Below are positions 56,415-64,000 of a DNA stretch of 64,000 nt, piece by piece. Source of the stretch: Tenericutes bacterium MZ-XQ (GTDB taxonomy: Bacteria > Bacillota_I > Bacilli_A > Acholeplasmatales > Acholeplasmataceae); assembly GCA_002838205.1 (NCBI GenBank), contig CP017950.1:1246858-1310857 (forward strand), in the 5' to 3' direction. The notes under the pieces are model-generated. The model had not been told where the DNA came from. It searched no databases and saw nothing but the letters and a program-made list of their open reading frames with translations. The position numbers and the translations under genes are program-made. The first letter of the stretch is position 1. Each line of letters begins with the position of its first letter.

Positions 56415-58940
56415 TTAATTAAAGTTTTGATAAAGTAATATTTCTTCAATAGTAAATGTACCTAATTCAGAAACAAGAGGATCTCCTAAATTACCAAAAT
56501 CAAACTCAAATTTCACTTCGTCTGTAATATCATTTTCTACAGTGAACTCAACATATACAACTTTTTGTACGTCAGCTTCAACTGCGAAATCTTCTTTACC
56601 ATCAACTAATATTGAACTAAATCCCCAAGCTGGAACAACCATGTTCACTCTTAGGTCTCTAGCAACTGATGAAGTAACAACTACTTTAAGTACATAGTTA
56701 CCAGCTTTTAATCCATCTAACATTTGATAAACATGTGGTTGGTATGCTGCACCCATAGCTGTTACAGTAACAACAGCGTTACCATCTTCACTTAGAACCA
56801 TAGAGCCTTCGCCACCACCTGCATTATCATACATAAAGTAAGGAACTGTAGTTGCATCACCATTTACGATTAGCTCTGGAGCTTCAGCGTTATCTTTTTC
56901 TTTTAAAGTAACATTATCTAATGAAACTGTACCAGCAGCAAAGTTAGCTGTTAATCCCATTTCAAAACTTAATACTAGGTTTTCCATTTGACCTTCAGCA
57001 GGTGTAGTAAACTCAAATGTATAAGTAACCATGTCAGTTGTTAACATTTGACCTAATTGTTCAAGATAATTCACATAATCAGCACGGAATATCTTAATGT
57101 TGATATCACGAGCTACTGATGCCATTGCGTCAACTGAGAATACATAAGTTGTACTTGGTGCTAAATTTAAGTTTTGGTTAAACTGGATAGCCCAATTTGC
57201 TTCACCAGCTTTATCAGTTGTGATATTGAATGTACCACCAGTACGATCATAAGTTACATTTGGCATATCGCCCCAGTTTTGATACCATAATGTCCAACCA
57301 TCAGCAAATGATGAATTTACTAATAAATCATCTAAAATTGCCTTATTTACAGCTATGCTATCAAATTCTACAGTACCATCTACGTACCCACCAGTATTTC
57401 CAATTTCAACAACAATTTGAATATCACTTGATGTTTCTTTTGTTGATGTAAATAAGAACTCATAAGTTGCAAATTCAGTTGTTAACTCAACAGCATTAAA
57501 TCTTGCATACTCAATCCACCATGGTTCAGCTGTTAGAGGAATACCTAATGCAACATTTACTGTTCTAGCTGCAGAAGCTTTCATAACTAATACAACTCTA
57601 TAAGTGTCACCTTCAACTAAAGTAATATTACTTTGCATTAACTTAATATCCCAAGGATTACCTGGAGTTCCTGCAGTTGTAATTGAGAAAGTTCCCGCAG
57701 TTGTATCAATACCTGAATCAGTTACAAACGCATTTCCTTCATCAAATATTTCCCATTCAGAAGGATCACCAAGTGCAGCATCAAAATCACCATTGACTAA
57801 AAGATTAGTTTCTTCAAATTGCATACCAACTACTTCTAATGTTACAACAAATTCAGCTTCATTACCAGCAGCATCAGCTATTGTATAAGTAATTGTGAAC
57901 GTGCCTTCAACTGATGTATCAACTGTAGTTACAACATCACCTAAAGCATTTTTGATTTCAACAACGATATCTTCTGTAACATCACCATCAACGATATCAA
58001 ATGCAGTTACACCAGTCATTGGATCAAATGCATTACCTACAAGTACTGATCTATTTTCTACTAAACCAGTAAATGTTGGTGCAGTTTCATCTGGATCTGG
58101 TGTTGCTTCTTCAATAGTAATATCATCAAACCATAATGTTGCATCTACACCAATACCACCAATCGCACCTAACTCAAATAATAAACCACCACGTGGGTTA
58201 TCAAGAGTCATAGTAAACTTATATGAGTAAGTTGCCCATTCTGTAGTAATTGTTTTATGAACAGTTAATCCTTCTTTAAAGTCTGTAAAGTATGGAGGAC
58301 CAGCTAATAATTCACCAACTTGTAAGTTGATCATTTTTTCCACACTTGATTTAGCTCTAAAAGAAACTTCATAAGTTACACCTTGTTCAAAAGGTACATT
58401 CATTTGACCGAATCTTGGAGTGTACGAGTTTGTACCAGCAACAACTTCTGCTTTTAAAGCTGGGTTGCCATCGAATTCTTCTGTCGATAGTGTCATTTCT
58501 GCGCCATCTGCGATATAAACAGCACCACCGTCCCAACCAGCTGTACCTTGTGAAAAGTCAGGGTTAAGTAACATTTGTCCTTCAACTGGAGCAGGCTCTT
58601 TTACAGTAATTGTTCTGAATTTTTGAGCTAAAATACCTTCAACTTCAACTTCATACTTAACGACGTGATTTCCAGTCACAAGCGTATTTAATACACCCTC
58701 ATCTGTAATATCCGATGTTGAAGTAAACGTGATTAAATCCGTATAATCTACATCGTTATTACCTGTAGCAGTAACTCCCTCAAGTACATTGAAAACCTCT
58801 TCAAATTCAAGAGTTACGTTTTCTGCGCCACTAAATGTAATTGCTGAAAGTGGTGTTTCAATTGGATCATCTTCACCACATGCAATTAGGGTGAATACAG
58901 CAACTAGCATCATCATGACGACAAACATTTTCTTTTTCAT
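56415..58940 (-). CDS. Lipoprotein with four CBM4/9-like domains and no enzyme
   Basis: An 841-residue surface lipoprotein (lipobox LIAC, Cys21, then GEDDPI). After an Ig-like domain (about 30-115) there are four carbohydrate-binding, CBM4/9-like units, beginning LLNPDFSQGTAGW, LLVNGDFDAALGDPSEW, LLVNSSFADGWTLW and LIVNGDATTVPY. A bacterial DUF5011-type Ig domain (about 280-370, DIVDGDVTEDIVV) lies between the first and second. No glycosidase domain or catalytic motif is seen. It likely holds glucan at the cell surface. Its start overlaps the phosphorylase stop as ATGA. Confidence 0.82.
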   Translation of the reverse strand: MKKKMFVVMMMLVAVFTLIACGEDDPIETPLSAITFSGAENVTLEFEEVFNVLEGVTATGNNDVDYTDLITFTSTSDITDEGVLNTLVTGNHVVKYEVEVEGILAQKFRTITVKEPAPVEGQMLLNPDFSQGTAGWDGGAVYIADGAEMTLSTEEFDGNPALKAEVVAGTNSYTPRFGQMNVPFEQGVTYEVSFRAKSSVEKMINLQVGELLAGPPYFTDFKEGLTVHKTITTEWATYSYKFTMTLDNPRGGLLFELGAIGGIGVDATLWFDDITIEEATPDPDETAPTFTGLVENRSVLVGNAFDPMTGVTAFDIVDGDVTEDIVVEIKNALGDVVTTVDTSVEGTFTITYTIADAAGNEAEFVVTLEVVGMQFEETNLLVNGDFDAALGDPSEWEIFDEGNAFVTDSGIDTTAGTFSITTAGTPGNPWDIKLMQSNITLVEGDTYRVVLVMKASAARTVNVALGIPLTAEPWWIEYARFNAVELTTEFATYEFLFTSTKETSSDIQIVVEIGNTGGYVDGTVEFDSIAVNKAILDDLLVNSSFADGWTLWYQNWGDMPNVTYDRTGGTFNITTDKAGEANWAIQFNQNLNLAPSTTYVFSVDAMASVARDINIKIFRADYVNYLEQLGQMLTTDMVTYTFEFTTPAEGQMENLVLSFEMGLTANFAAGTVSLDNVTLKEKDNAEAPELIVNGDATTVPYFMYDNAGGGEGSMVLSEDGNAVVTVTAMGAAYQPHVYQMLDGLKAGNYVLKVVVTSSVARDLRVNMVVPAWGFSSILVDGKEDFAVEADVQKVVYVEFTVENDITDEVKFEFDFGNLGDPLVSELGTFTIEEILLYQNFN

Positions 58941-61900
58941 CTATTTTCCTCCTTATTATAATAGACAATTATTTCAAAGACATTTTTTTCTCTTATGTCT
59001 TTTGCCCAAATTCCATCCACAAAGCCTTGATTAAAGGTCTTTGTCTCATCATCTTTCTTGACAACTATTTTTTCGATATAAGCATCTTCATCAAATGTAT
59101 TTAAACCTTTTGGATTTTCATAAATGACTTTAATACTTCCAAAAAGTGTTGTCTCTACTTTTTGGTCCTTAAAGAACGATTTTTCTAATTTAGGTTTTGG
59201 CCTGTAAATAAGTTTTTCATCTTTAAGTTCGAATATATGTTTACCATGGAACATAAACTGATACATGGATAGCATCTCTGCTGTTGAACCTGAAAGTCTT
59301 GCTACAAATCCTTGACCATGTTTTTTAGGATCTGGATTTGATGAAGTCGCGATAAATGATGATACTTCTAATGGTGAACGACCATAAATCTTAGGATCCA
59401 TGAAACATGTGTAATTTGACTTAATTTCTTCATAGAATGTTTCATAAAGCCCTGCTTTTAATAATCCTAGTAAGTATTTATAAGTCATGTGCAAGAAATT
59501 AGATTCTCTTTCTAACCACCCTGGTGTAAATGCTTTAAGTCTACCAATTTCAAATGATTCATTTTCTAATGAAACACTTGTTTGATAAAACTTATGTTTT
59601 TGATCATATAAACCAGTTTTTTTAACTTTTTGGTAAATCTCAAATGCTTCTTCTTTACTTGCTGAATTTTTGATGTACCTTGCCGGTCCTTCTAGGAATG
59701 CTGGTAATGGCCTCATCTTAAACTTACTTACTCTAACAAGAGGTAGGCCATAATGTCCAATGATTGGATTTTTATGGTCATCTAAGATTTGCTCATACGC
59801 TTCTGCTTCAAAAGTAAGGTATGTTGGAATCACTTCATCAACTTGTTTTGCTTTTTCAGTAGATTCTTCCAGTTGTGTTAAAATTTTCTTTAACATCGAT
59901 AAAGCTAATTCTTGTTTGACTTCAACAGTTTTTGTACTACGGTTTAATCGCTTAAATCTGTAATTTTCTAAGATGCTCATGCGCTCTTTCCAGTTTGTAA
60001 GATCATCTTTGACTTCCATATCATTTAAACCCATAAGCATTTGTGCAGTATCTTCGAGTAAAGTAAATGATTGATGCTCCGTACTAAATAAATGCTCATA
60101 AACAAATTTTGCTAATTTTTTGAGTTCAAACATTTCTGATACACCTGAACCAAATAATCCTGGTAATCCATTACAAGCATCATTCCATCCTGGTTTATTA
60201 CCTTCATACGACAATCCAATACCATATGGATCTAAATGTGCAAATTTATTTAAGACTAAGGTCATCAATTTACCAACAATAGGTATTTTCAGTTCTTGAC
60301 CATCTTTTTTTAACCATGTCTCAACTGGATCTATATGTTTTAATGCACCAAATTGTCTCACTTTGTTATCTTTAGTTAAAACATATTTTTCATCTCTTGG
60401 TACGACATAAGCATTGGATTGATAAAAACCAACGTGTTCTTTAAATAGCAATTCATGCATTTGATCTGGGTAAACTGTTTCAAAGTTCTCAATCAAATCT
60501 AATAAGTAAGTAAAATGATCTTCCCAATACCCTTCACCAAATGATGCCTGATAATTAACTTTTGATTGTTCTAGAATTTCATTGAATAAATGATCAAGAC
60601 TTTCATCTTCTAGTGTCATTGCTAATACACCAGGTGTAAAAGGTTTTTTTAACAATGTCTTTACTGATTTTGGATATTTTTCTACATCTCCTAAATAATC
60701 AAATGTAACACCTTCTATAGACAGTGGGTTATATCCATCATCTTGAATAAATGACGCAAACATTTTGATATTGAATGCTTTTATTTCTGGGAAAAAGATA
60801 AGATCATTTCTTCTATTTTGTAAAACATCTCTAAAATTTCCATTTCCTTGTGAATAATAAGCTGGTTCTAAATTGAAGAAGTTATAATCTCTTTCTAAAT
60901 CACCATGTTTTCTTGAATACACATAATATGATGCAAAACCATCTTTTACTTTAAGTTGTAACGGGTATCCACCTCTTAGAACATTATCTAAATAGCTTTG
61001 CTTGATGTATGCATCATAGATTGGATAATTTGTCTTCGTCTCTACAACATTTGTGATATCTTCATGTAATTTTTGGTTTTCAACTTCTTTATCAAGAATA
61101 TATGACATGTTTGTCTTTTTAATAAACTCAGATAATTTTGTTTCATGCTCAACATATCCAAACATTGAAACAAATGTTTTGCTTTGATTAGATTTGATAC
61201 CTTTAAAAGATTGATAAGCAAATGCACAAGGTATTTGATTCACATGCGTTTGGCTCTGATCTTTTAAAGTCCCATCAATTAAATGGTACGGTGTATTTAA
61301 TGTAGTATCCTCATTAAATACGGCTTTATAATCATAAATATATGTTGGACTTATATCAGATATGGTGTGAATAAAATGTCCTTCAGCAATTTCAGATACT
61401 TCAGCTTCATCACCAGTTGAACCTCTAAGTGTGTAAAAGACATAATCGTCTGTATTTTTGGACTCAACCCAACTTTGTAATAGATTAGAAATAGATTTAT
61501 AGCCACCATAATCAATACCTGTAGGCAAAATTTGAGCTAATCCATCAACAATCTCAATATCAAGACTTTCTTTGTTGTGATTGATGATTTCTACTTTTCG
61601 ATTTAACGATGCAAGTCTTTCATTAGGTAATGTGAAATATGTCACTCTAATCGTTACATTAAATTTTTCAATGTGTTGAGAAATTGATACTTTATCTTGA
61701 TAAACATCCAATGTTTGTTGTTCATCTTCCTCTTTAAAACATTCTATTGTTTCGTTCTTTATTTTAATGAACGTTCTAAATCCAATCTTTGATACATAAT
61801 GATATGCAGCATGTGCTGGGAAGAACTCCATAATTTGTCCATTTTTATTTTTTACTCCAAATGATGCAATCAATTGGCCTCTATTGACATAAAAAGCCCA

Positions 61901-61996
61901 TAAAGGAATACCCTTTAAGCCGGAAATCCCACTTAAGAAGCTAGAGAATGGTTTTTGTTTTTGATAATTCAGTTGTTGAAAATGATATTTCTCCAT
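58937..61996 (-). CDS. GH94/GH161-type beta-1,3-glucan phosphorylase
   Basis: A 1019-residue cytoplasmic enzyme with no signal peptide. The N-terminus has FSSFLSGISGLKGIPLWAFY then VNRGQ, and the catalytic region near residue 601 is NKPGWNDACNGLPGLFGSG, where the Asp is the likely general acid. These match laminaribiose/beta-1,3-oligoglucan phosphorylases, which split their substrate with phosphate to glucose-1-phosphate. Length lies between GH94 laminaribiose phosphorylase (about 900) and GH161 (about 1100), so family and chain-length preference are open. It begins behind AAGGAGG and a LacI-controlled promoter, as first gene of the uptake operon. Confidence 0.85.
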   Translation of the reverse strand: MEKYHFQQLNYQKQKPFSSFLSGISGLKGIPLWAFYVNRGQLIASFGVKNKNGQIMEFFPAHAAYHYVSKIGFRTFIKIKNETIECFKEEDEQQTLDVYQDKVSISQHIEKFNVTIRVTYFTLPNERLASLNRKVEIINHNKESLDIEIVDGLAQILPTGIDYGGYKSISNLLQSWVESKNTDDYVFYTLRGSTGDEAEVSEIAEGHFIHTISDISPTYIYDYKAVFNEDTTLNTPYHLIDGTLKDQSQTHVNQIPCAFAYQSFKGIKSNQSKTFVSMFGYVEHETKLSEFIKKTNMSYILDKEVENQKLHEDITNVVETKTNYPIYDAYIKQSYLDNVLRGGYPLQLKVKDGFASYYVYSRKHGDLERDYNFFNLEPAYYSQGNGNFRDVLQNRRNDLIFFPEIKAFNIKMFASFIQDDGYNPLSIEGVTFDYLGDVEKYPKSVKTLLKKPFTPGVLAMTLEDESLDHLFNEILEQSKVNYQASFGEGYWEDHFTYLLDLIENFETVYPDQMHELLFKEHVGFYQSNAYVVPRDEKYVLTKDNKVRQFGALKHIDPVETWLKKDGQELKIPIVGKLMTLVLNKFAHLDPYGIGLSYEGNKPGWNDACNGLPGLFGSGVSEMFELKKLAKFVYEHLFSTEHQSFTLLEDTAQMLMGLNDMEVKDDLTNWKERMSILENYRFKRLNRSTKTVEVKQELALSMLKKILTQLEESTEKAKQVDEVIPTYLTFEAEAYEQILDDHKNPIIGHYGLPLVRVSKFKMRPLPAFLEGPARYIKNSASKEEAFEIYQKVKKTGLYDQKHKFYQTSVSLENESFEIGRLKAFTPGWLERESNFLHMTYKYLLGLLKAGLYETFYEEIKSNYTCFMDPKIYGRSPLEVSSFIATSSNPDPKKHGQGFVARLSGSTAEMLSMYQFMFHGKHIFELKDEKLIYRPKPKLEKSFFKDQKVETTLFGSIKVIYENPKGLNTFDEDAYIEKIVVKKDDETKTFNQGFVDGIWAKDIREKNVFEIIVYYNKEENR

Positions 61997-62013
61997 ACTT
62001 TTCCTCCTTTTAG

Positions 62014-62025
62014 GAAATCGGTTTC
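62014..62025. promoter_or_regulatory. LacI-type operator 1 of the glucan phosphorylase
   Basis: GAAATCGGTTTC with a CG centre, downstream of the predicted transcription start. It is the mirror type of operator 2, 45 bp away centre to centre. Confidence 0.75.
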
Positions 62026-62043
62026 TTTCACCTATATATAAAT

Positions 62044-62072
62044 ATCATAACATAATAGGAAACCGTTTTCAA
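62044..62072 (-). promoter_or_regulatory. Glucan phosphorylase operon promoter
   Basis: Minus-strand -35 TTGAAA (62072-62067), 17-base spacer, -10 TATGAT (62049-62044). Operator 2 covers the -35 region. Confidence 0.75.
62059..62070. promoter_or_regulatory. LacI-type operator 2 of the glucan phosphorylase
   Basis: GAAACCGTTTTC with a CG centre, overlapping the -35 box and spacer. With operator 1 it forms a pair spaced about four helical turns, fitting cooperative or looping repression. Confidence 0.75.
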
Positions 62073-62082
62073 TAAATTTAAA

Positions 62083-63105
62083 TTATTTTTTTCTAGTTGA
62101 TTCTCTGACGATGAGTTCTACTGGAAGTTTGACAACTTCTTCAATCTCTTCATCAGGGTTTTCGATGAGTTCGAGTAAAAGCTTTGCAGCTCTTTCACCA
62201 AGTTCTTTACGATCTTGTCTGATGGTTGTTAGTGAAGGTGTAAAATGCTTTGCAAATGCAATATCGTCAAATCCAATAACACTTATATCTTCAGGTATAT
62301 TTATGCCTAAATCTTTTAGTCCTTTTAATACCCCTAAAGCAATGTCATCACTTGCTACTAATATACATTCTGGTCTATTTTTTGTGCTCTTAATAAGTTC
62401 TTGTGCTGCATTATATCCGCTTGTAAAACCAAAACTCTCTGCGTAAGTAATATCTGCAACATTTTCCATTTGATATGTTTGTACTAACTTTTGATAAGCA
62501 TCTACACGTTCATTAAACGCCTTTGATGTTTTAGGTCCTGATATAAATGCTAATTTTTTAGCATCCAGTTCATTGTTTATAAAATCGAATATGAGTTTCA
62601 TACCAAGTTCATTATCACTGACAACGGTATGCAATCCAGGAACCAACATATCTGTAGAAACGGCAGGTATTGGACTATTGATTAAATCATACAGACCTTT
62701 ATCATTATAATTGCCCACAACAATATAAACGCCATCTACTCTTTTATTCATGCACCACTCTAAATAAGATAGTTCATGTTGTCCAAGTTTTTTAACAATA
62801 AAACTAAGCTCATATCCTTGAAGTTCAACATATGTCTTGAAGTGTTGCAAGATGCTCGAAAAAAACGAGTGTTCTAATCCAACATCAGATTCTTCAGTAA
62901 AAACAATACCAACAGTATAAGTTCTTTTTGATTTTAGCATACGCGCAGAATTGTTTGGAACATATCCAACTTCTTTAATGTACGCAAGCACTCGTTCACG
63001 AGTTTTCGCAGAAACATTTCCTGTTTGGTTAATAACTTTTGAAATTGTACCAGGAGCTAAATTCAACTCTTTAGCAATATTGTATATTGTTCGTTTTTTT
63101 GTCAC
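62083..63105 (-). CDS. LacI-family transcriptional regulator
   Basis: A 340-residue regulator. The N-terminal helix-turn-helix is YNIAKELNLAPGTISKVINQ and the hinge helix NNSARMLKSKRTY. The periplasmic-binding-like effector domain has SVIGFDDIAFAKHFTPSLTT. The start codon is GTG (63105), directly next to the TAA of the upstream GH16 gene. It most likely represses the phosphorylase promoter 13-90 bases downstream of its stop, with a gluco-oligosaccharide or glucose-1-phosphate as inducer; the effector is inference. Confidence 0.9.
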   Translation of the reverse strand: MTKKRTIYNIAKELNLAPGTISKVINQTGNVSAKTRERVLAYIKEVGYVPNNSARMLKSKRTYTVGIVFTEESDVGLEHSFFSSILQHFKTYVELQGYELSFIVKKLGQHELSYLEWCMNKRVDGVYIVVGNYNDKGLYDLINSPIPAVSTDMLVPGLHTVVSDNELGMKLIFDFINNELDAKKLAFISGPKTSKAFNERVDAYQKLVQTYQMENVADITYAESFGFTSGYNAAQELIKSTKNRPECILVASDDIALGVLKGLKDLGINIPEDISVIGFDDIAFAKHFTPSLTTIRQDRKELGERAAKLLLELIENPDEEIEEVVKLPVELIVRESTRKK

Positions 63106-63831
63106 TTATGATTCACTTCTTTCATAGACTTTAACTGATTTTATTTTAAATTCAACCGGAAAGATACTTTCGTCAATCGCACCACCCCAGTGACCACCAA
63201 TGGCCAAATTGATGATTAAATGAAATGGTTGATCATACGGCCAGTCTTCTTGAGTTGCATGTTTACTTTTTTTGAATGTTGCCATCAATTTTTGATTGAT
63301 ATAAAATGATATTTGACCCTCATCCCACTCCATACTATATGTTTGAAAATCATCAAGTAACGATAAATCGTCATAAACATAAGTTAAATGATTATTCTTC
63401 TTATGATTAAAGGTTTGTGTATGTAATGAAAAATGAAATTGCCCAGGTCTTCTTCCAATATGCTCAATTAAATCAATCTCTCCACACATTGGCCAACCCA
63501 CTTCTTTTTTGTTTTCACCTAATAACCATATTGCAGGCCAAGTGCCACTGCCTTTAGGTAGTTTAGCCTCAACTTCAATACGACCATACTTGATATGTTT
63601 TTTCTGATATGTTGAAAGCTTCCCTGAAGTATAATGTCTGTGTTCATAATCTTCTTTATGAGCAACTATATGTAACATTTGATCTTTCACATATATATTT
63701 TTTTCTTGGTTCGTATAAAATTGTGCCTCGTTATTCCCAAATCCATTTCCACCTGTTTCAATGGTCCATATATCTGAATTTAGGTAACCATCTTTATCGA
63801 ACTGATCTTGCCATAAAAGTTTGTATGTCAT
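63106..63831 (-). CDS. GH16 beta-glucanase without signal peptide
   Basis: A 241-residue GH16 enzyme covering only the catalytic domain, starting MTYKLLWQDQFDKDGYLNSD with no signal sequence, so predicted to be cytoplasmic. The catalytic motif is CGEIDLIEHIG, and GTWPAIWLLG and YTSGKLSTYQKKHIKYGR match laminarinases. It could cut long imported beta-1,3-oligosaccharides to sizes suited to the phosphorylase. Its start shares ATGA with the stop of the cupin-like gene, and it abuts the LacI gene. Confidence 0.9.
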   Translation of the reverse strand: MTYKLLWQDQFDKDGYLNSDIWTIETGGNGFGNNEAQFYTNQEKNIYVKDQMLHIVAHKEDYEHRHYTSGKLSTYQKKHIKYGRIEVEAKLPKGSGTWPAIWLLGENKKEVGWPMCGEIDLIEHIGRRPGQFHFSLHTQTFNHKKNNHLTYVYDDLSLLDDFQTYSMEWDEGQISFYINQKLMATFKKSKHATQEDWPYDQPFHLIINLAIGGHWGGAIDESIFPVEFKIKSVKVYERSES

Positions 63832-64000
63832 TTTGATGCTCCTAAAGCCAATTTTTTTATGGTGTTCATTTCTTCCTCGTTTAAATAAATGCGATGTGAG
63901 TTTCCATCACACGTATCTTCTTCTTCTATAATCAGTAGTTGTGCGTCTTTGGATAAAGCATGCGCATGATAAACACCTTTAGGAATACGATAAACTTTAA
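63828..64000 (-). CDS. Truncated cupin-like protein (C-terminal part)
   Basis: Only the last 57 codons are in the window; the frame enters from the right edge. The visible sequence KVYRIPKGVYHAHALSKDAQ then LLIIEEEDT resembles the His-containing second motif of a small cupin, but this is a weak match by eye. It is coupled to the GH16 gene by an ATGA overlap, so it belongs to the glucan locus. Confidence 0.55.
   Translation of the reverse strand, partial: KVYRIPKGVYHAHALSKDAQLLIIEEEDTCDGNSHRIYLNEEEMNTIKKLALGASK

Overview
The window is a low-GC bacterial chromosome segment. TGA is used as a stop codon repeatedly (for example the ABC-F gene at 35819, copA at 33048 and the phosphorylase at 58937), so this is not a code-4 mycoplasma or spiroplasma. 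The gene set looks like a wall-less Firmicutes relative of the Acholeplasma type: rsmH is followed by mgsA instead of ftsL/pbp, and rpmF, hrcA-grpE-dnaK-dnaJ, ispG and lplA are all present. A laminaribiose phosphorylase has been described from Acholeplasma laidlawii (from memory), which fits the glucan locus seen here. Acholeplasma or a close relative is an inference; the species cannot be fixed from the sequence alone.

Layout. 1-2.3 kb: an operon with a truncated gene, an MFS exporter and a 36-codon leader ORF, behind a strong promoter set among three palindromic operators. 2.3-8.5 kb: a CBS protein, an SRAP repair protein, a GltS-like carrier, a PlsC-like acyltransferase, alanine dehydrogenase and a Nudix-HD fusion. 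8.6-11.3 kb: glgA-glgC behind a catabolite-repression-like site. 11.3-20.7 kb: a TMEM164-like membrane protein, recD2, mnmA-nadE-nadD, a Fur-like regulator, mgsA, rsmH, rpmF and yceD. 20.8-25.1 kb: a K/A-rich hypothetical gene, lplA, a DUF2177 protein and a DhaL-DegV fusion. 25.1-32.7 kb: the HrcA heat-shock operon with degenerate CIRCE sites, a metallo-beta-lactamase fold hydrolase, rpmG, ispG and a secreted hypothetical protein. 32.8-35.8 kb: csoR-copA-copZ with a CsoR-type operator. 35.8-40.2 kb: a tightly overlapping seven-gene operon ending in an ABC-F ATPase. tRNA-Lys(CTT) is at 40.4 kb.

40.5-42.3 kb holds an orphan OmpR-family response regulator and two small genes. The regulator's C-terminus is out of frame by one base at an A7 run that forms a perfect -1 slippery heptamer. 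Both small genes have promoters with seven-base direct repeats every 11 bp at the same distance from the -10 box, the usual layout of OmpR/PhoB-type activation.

42.5-64 kb is a minus-strand beta-1,3-glucan (laminarin-type) utilisation locus: a cupin-like fragment, cytoplasmic GH16, LacI regulator, GH94/GH161-type glucan phosphorylase behind two LacI-type operators, CBM lipoprotein, solute-binding lipoprotein, a 1022-residue membrane-anchored binding protein, two permease pairs, an NHL/TPR/YIP1 membrane protein, a DUF5696 protein and a secreted GH16 lipoprotein. The likely route is surface binding and endo-cleavage, ABC import energised by an ATPase encoded elsewhere, and intracellular cleavage and phosphorolysis to glucose-1-phosphate, which the glgC-glgA pair could in principle consume. 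The module made of DUF5696, YIP1/NHL and the giant binding protein is the best candidate here for an uncharacterised system; the phased-repeat regulon with the slippery regulator is the second.
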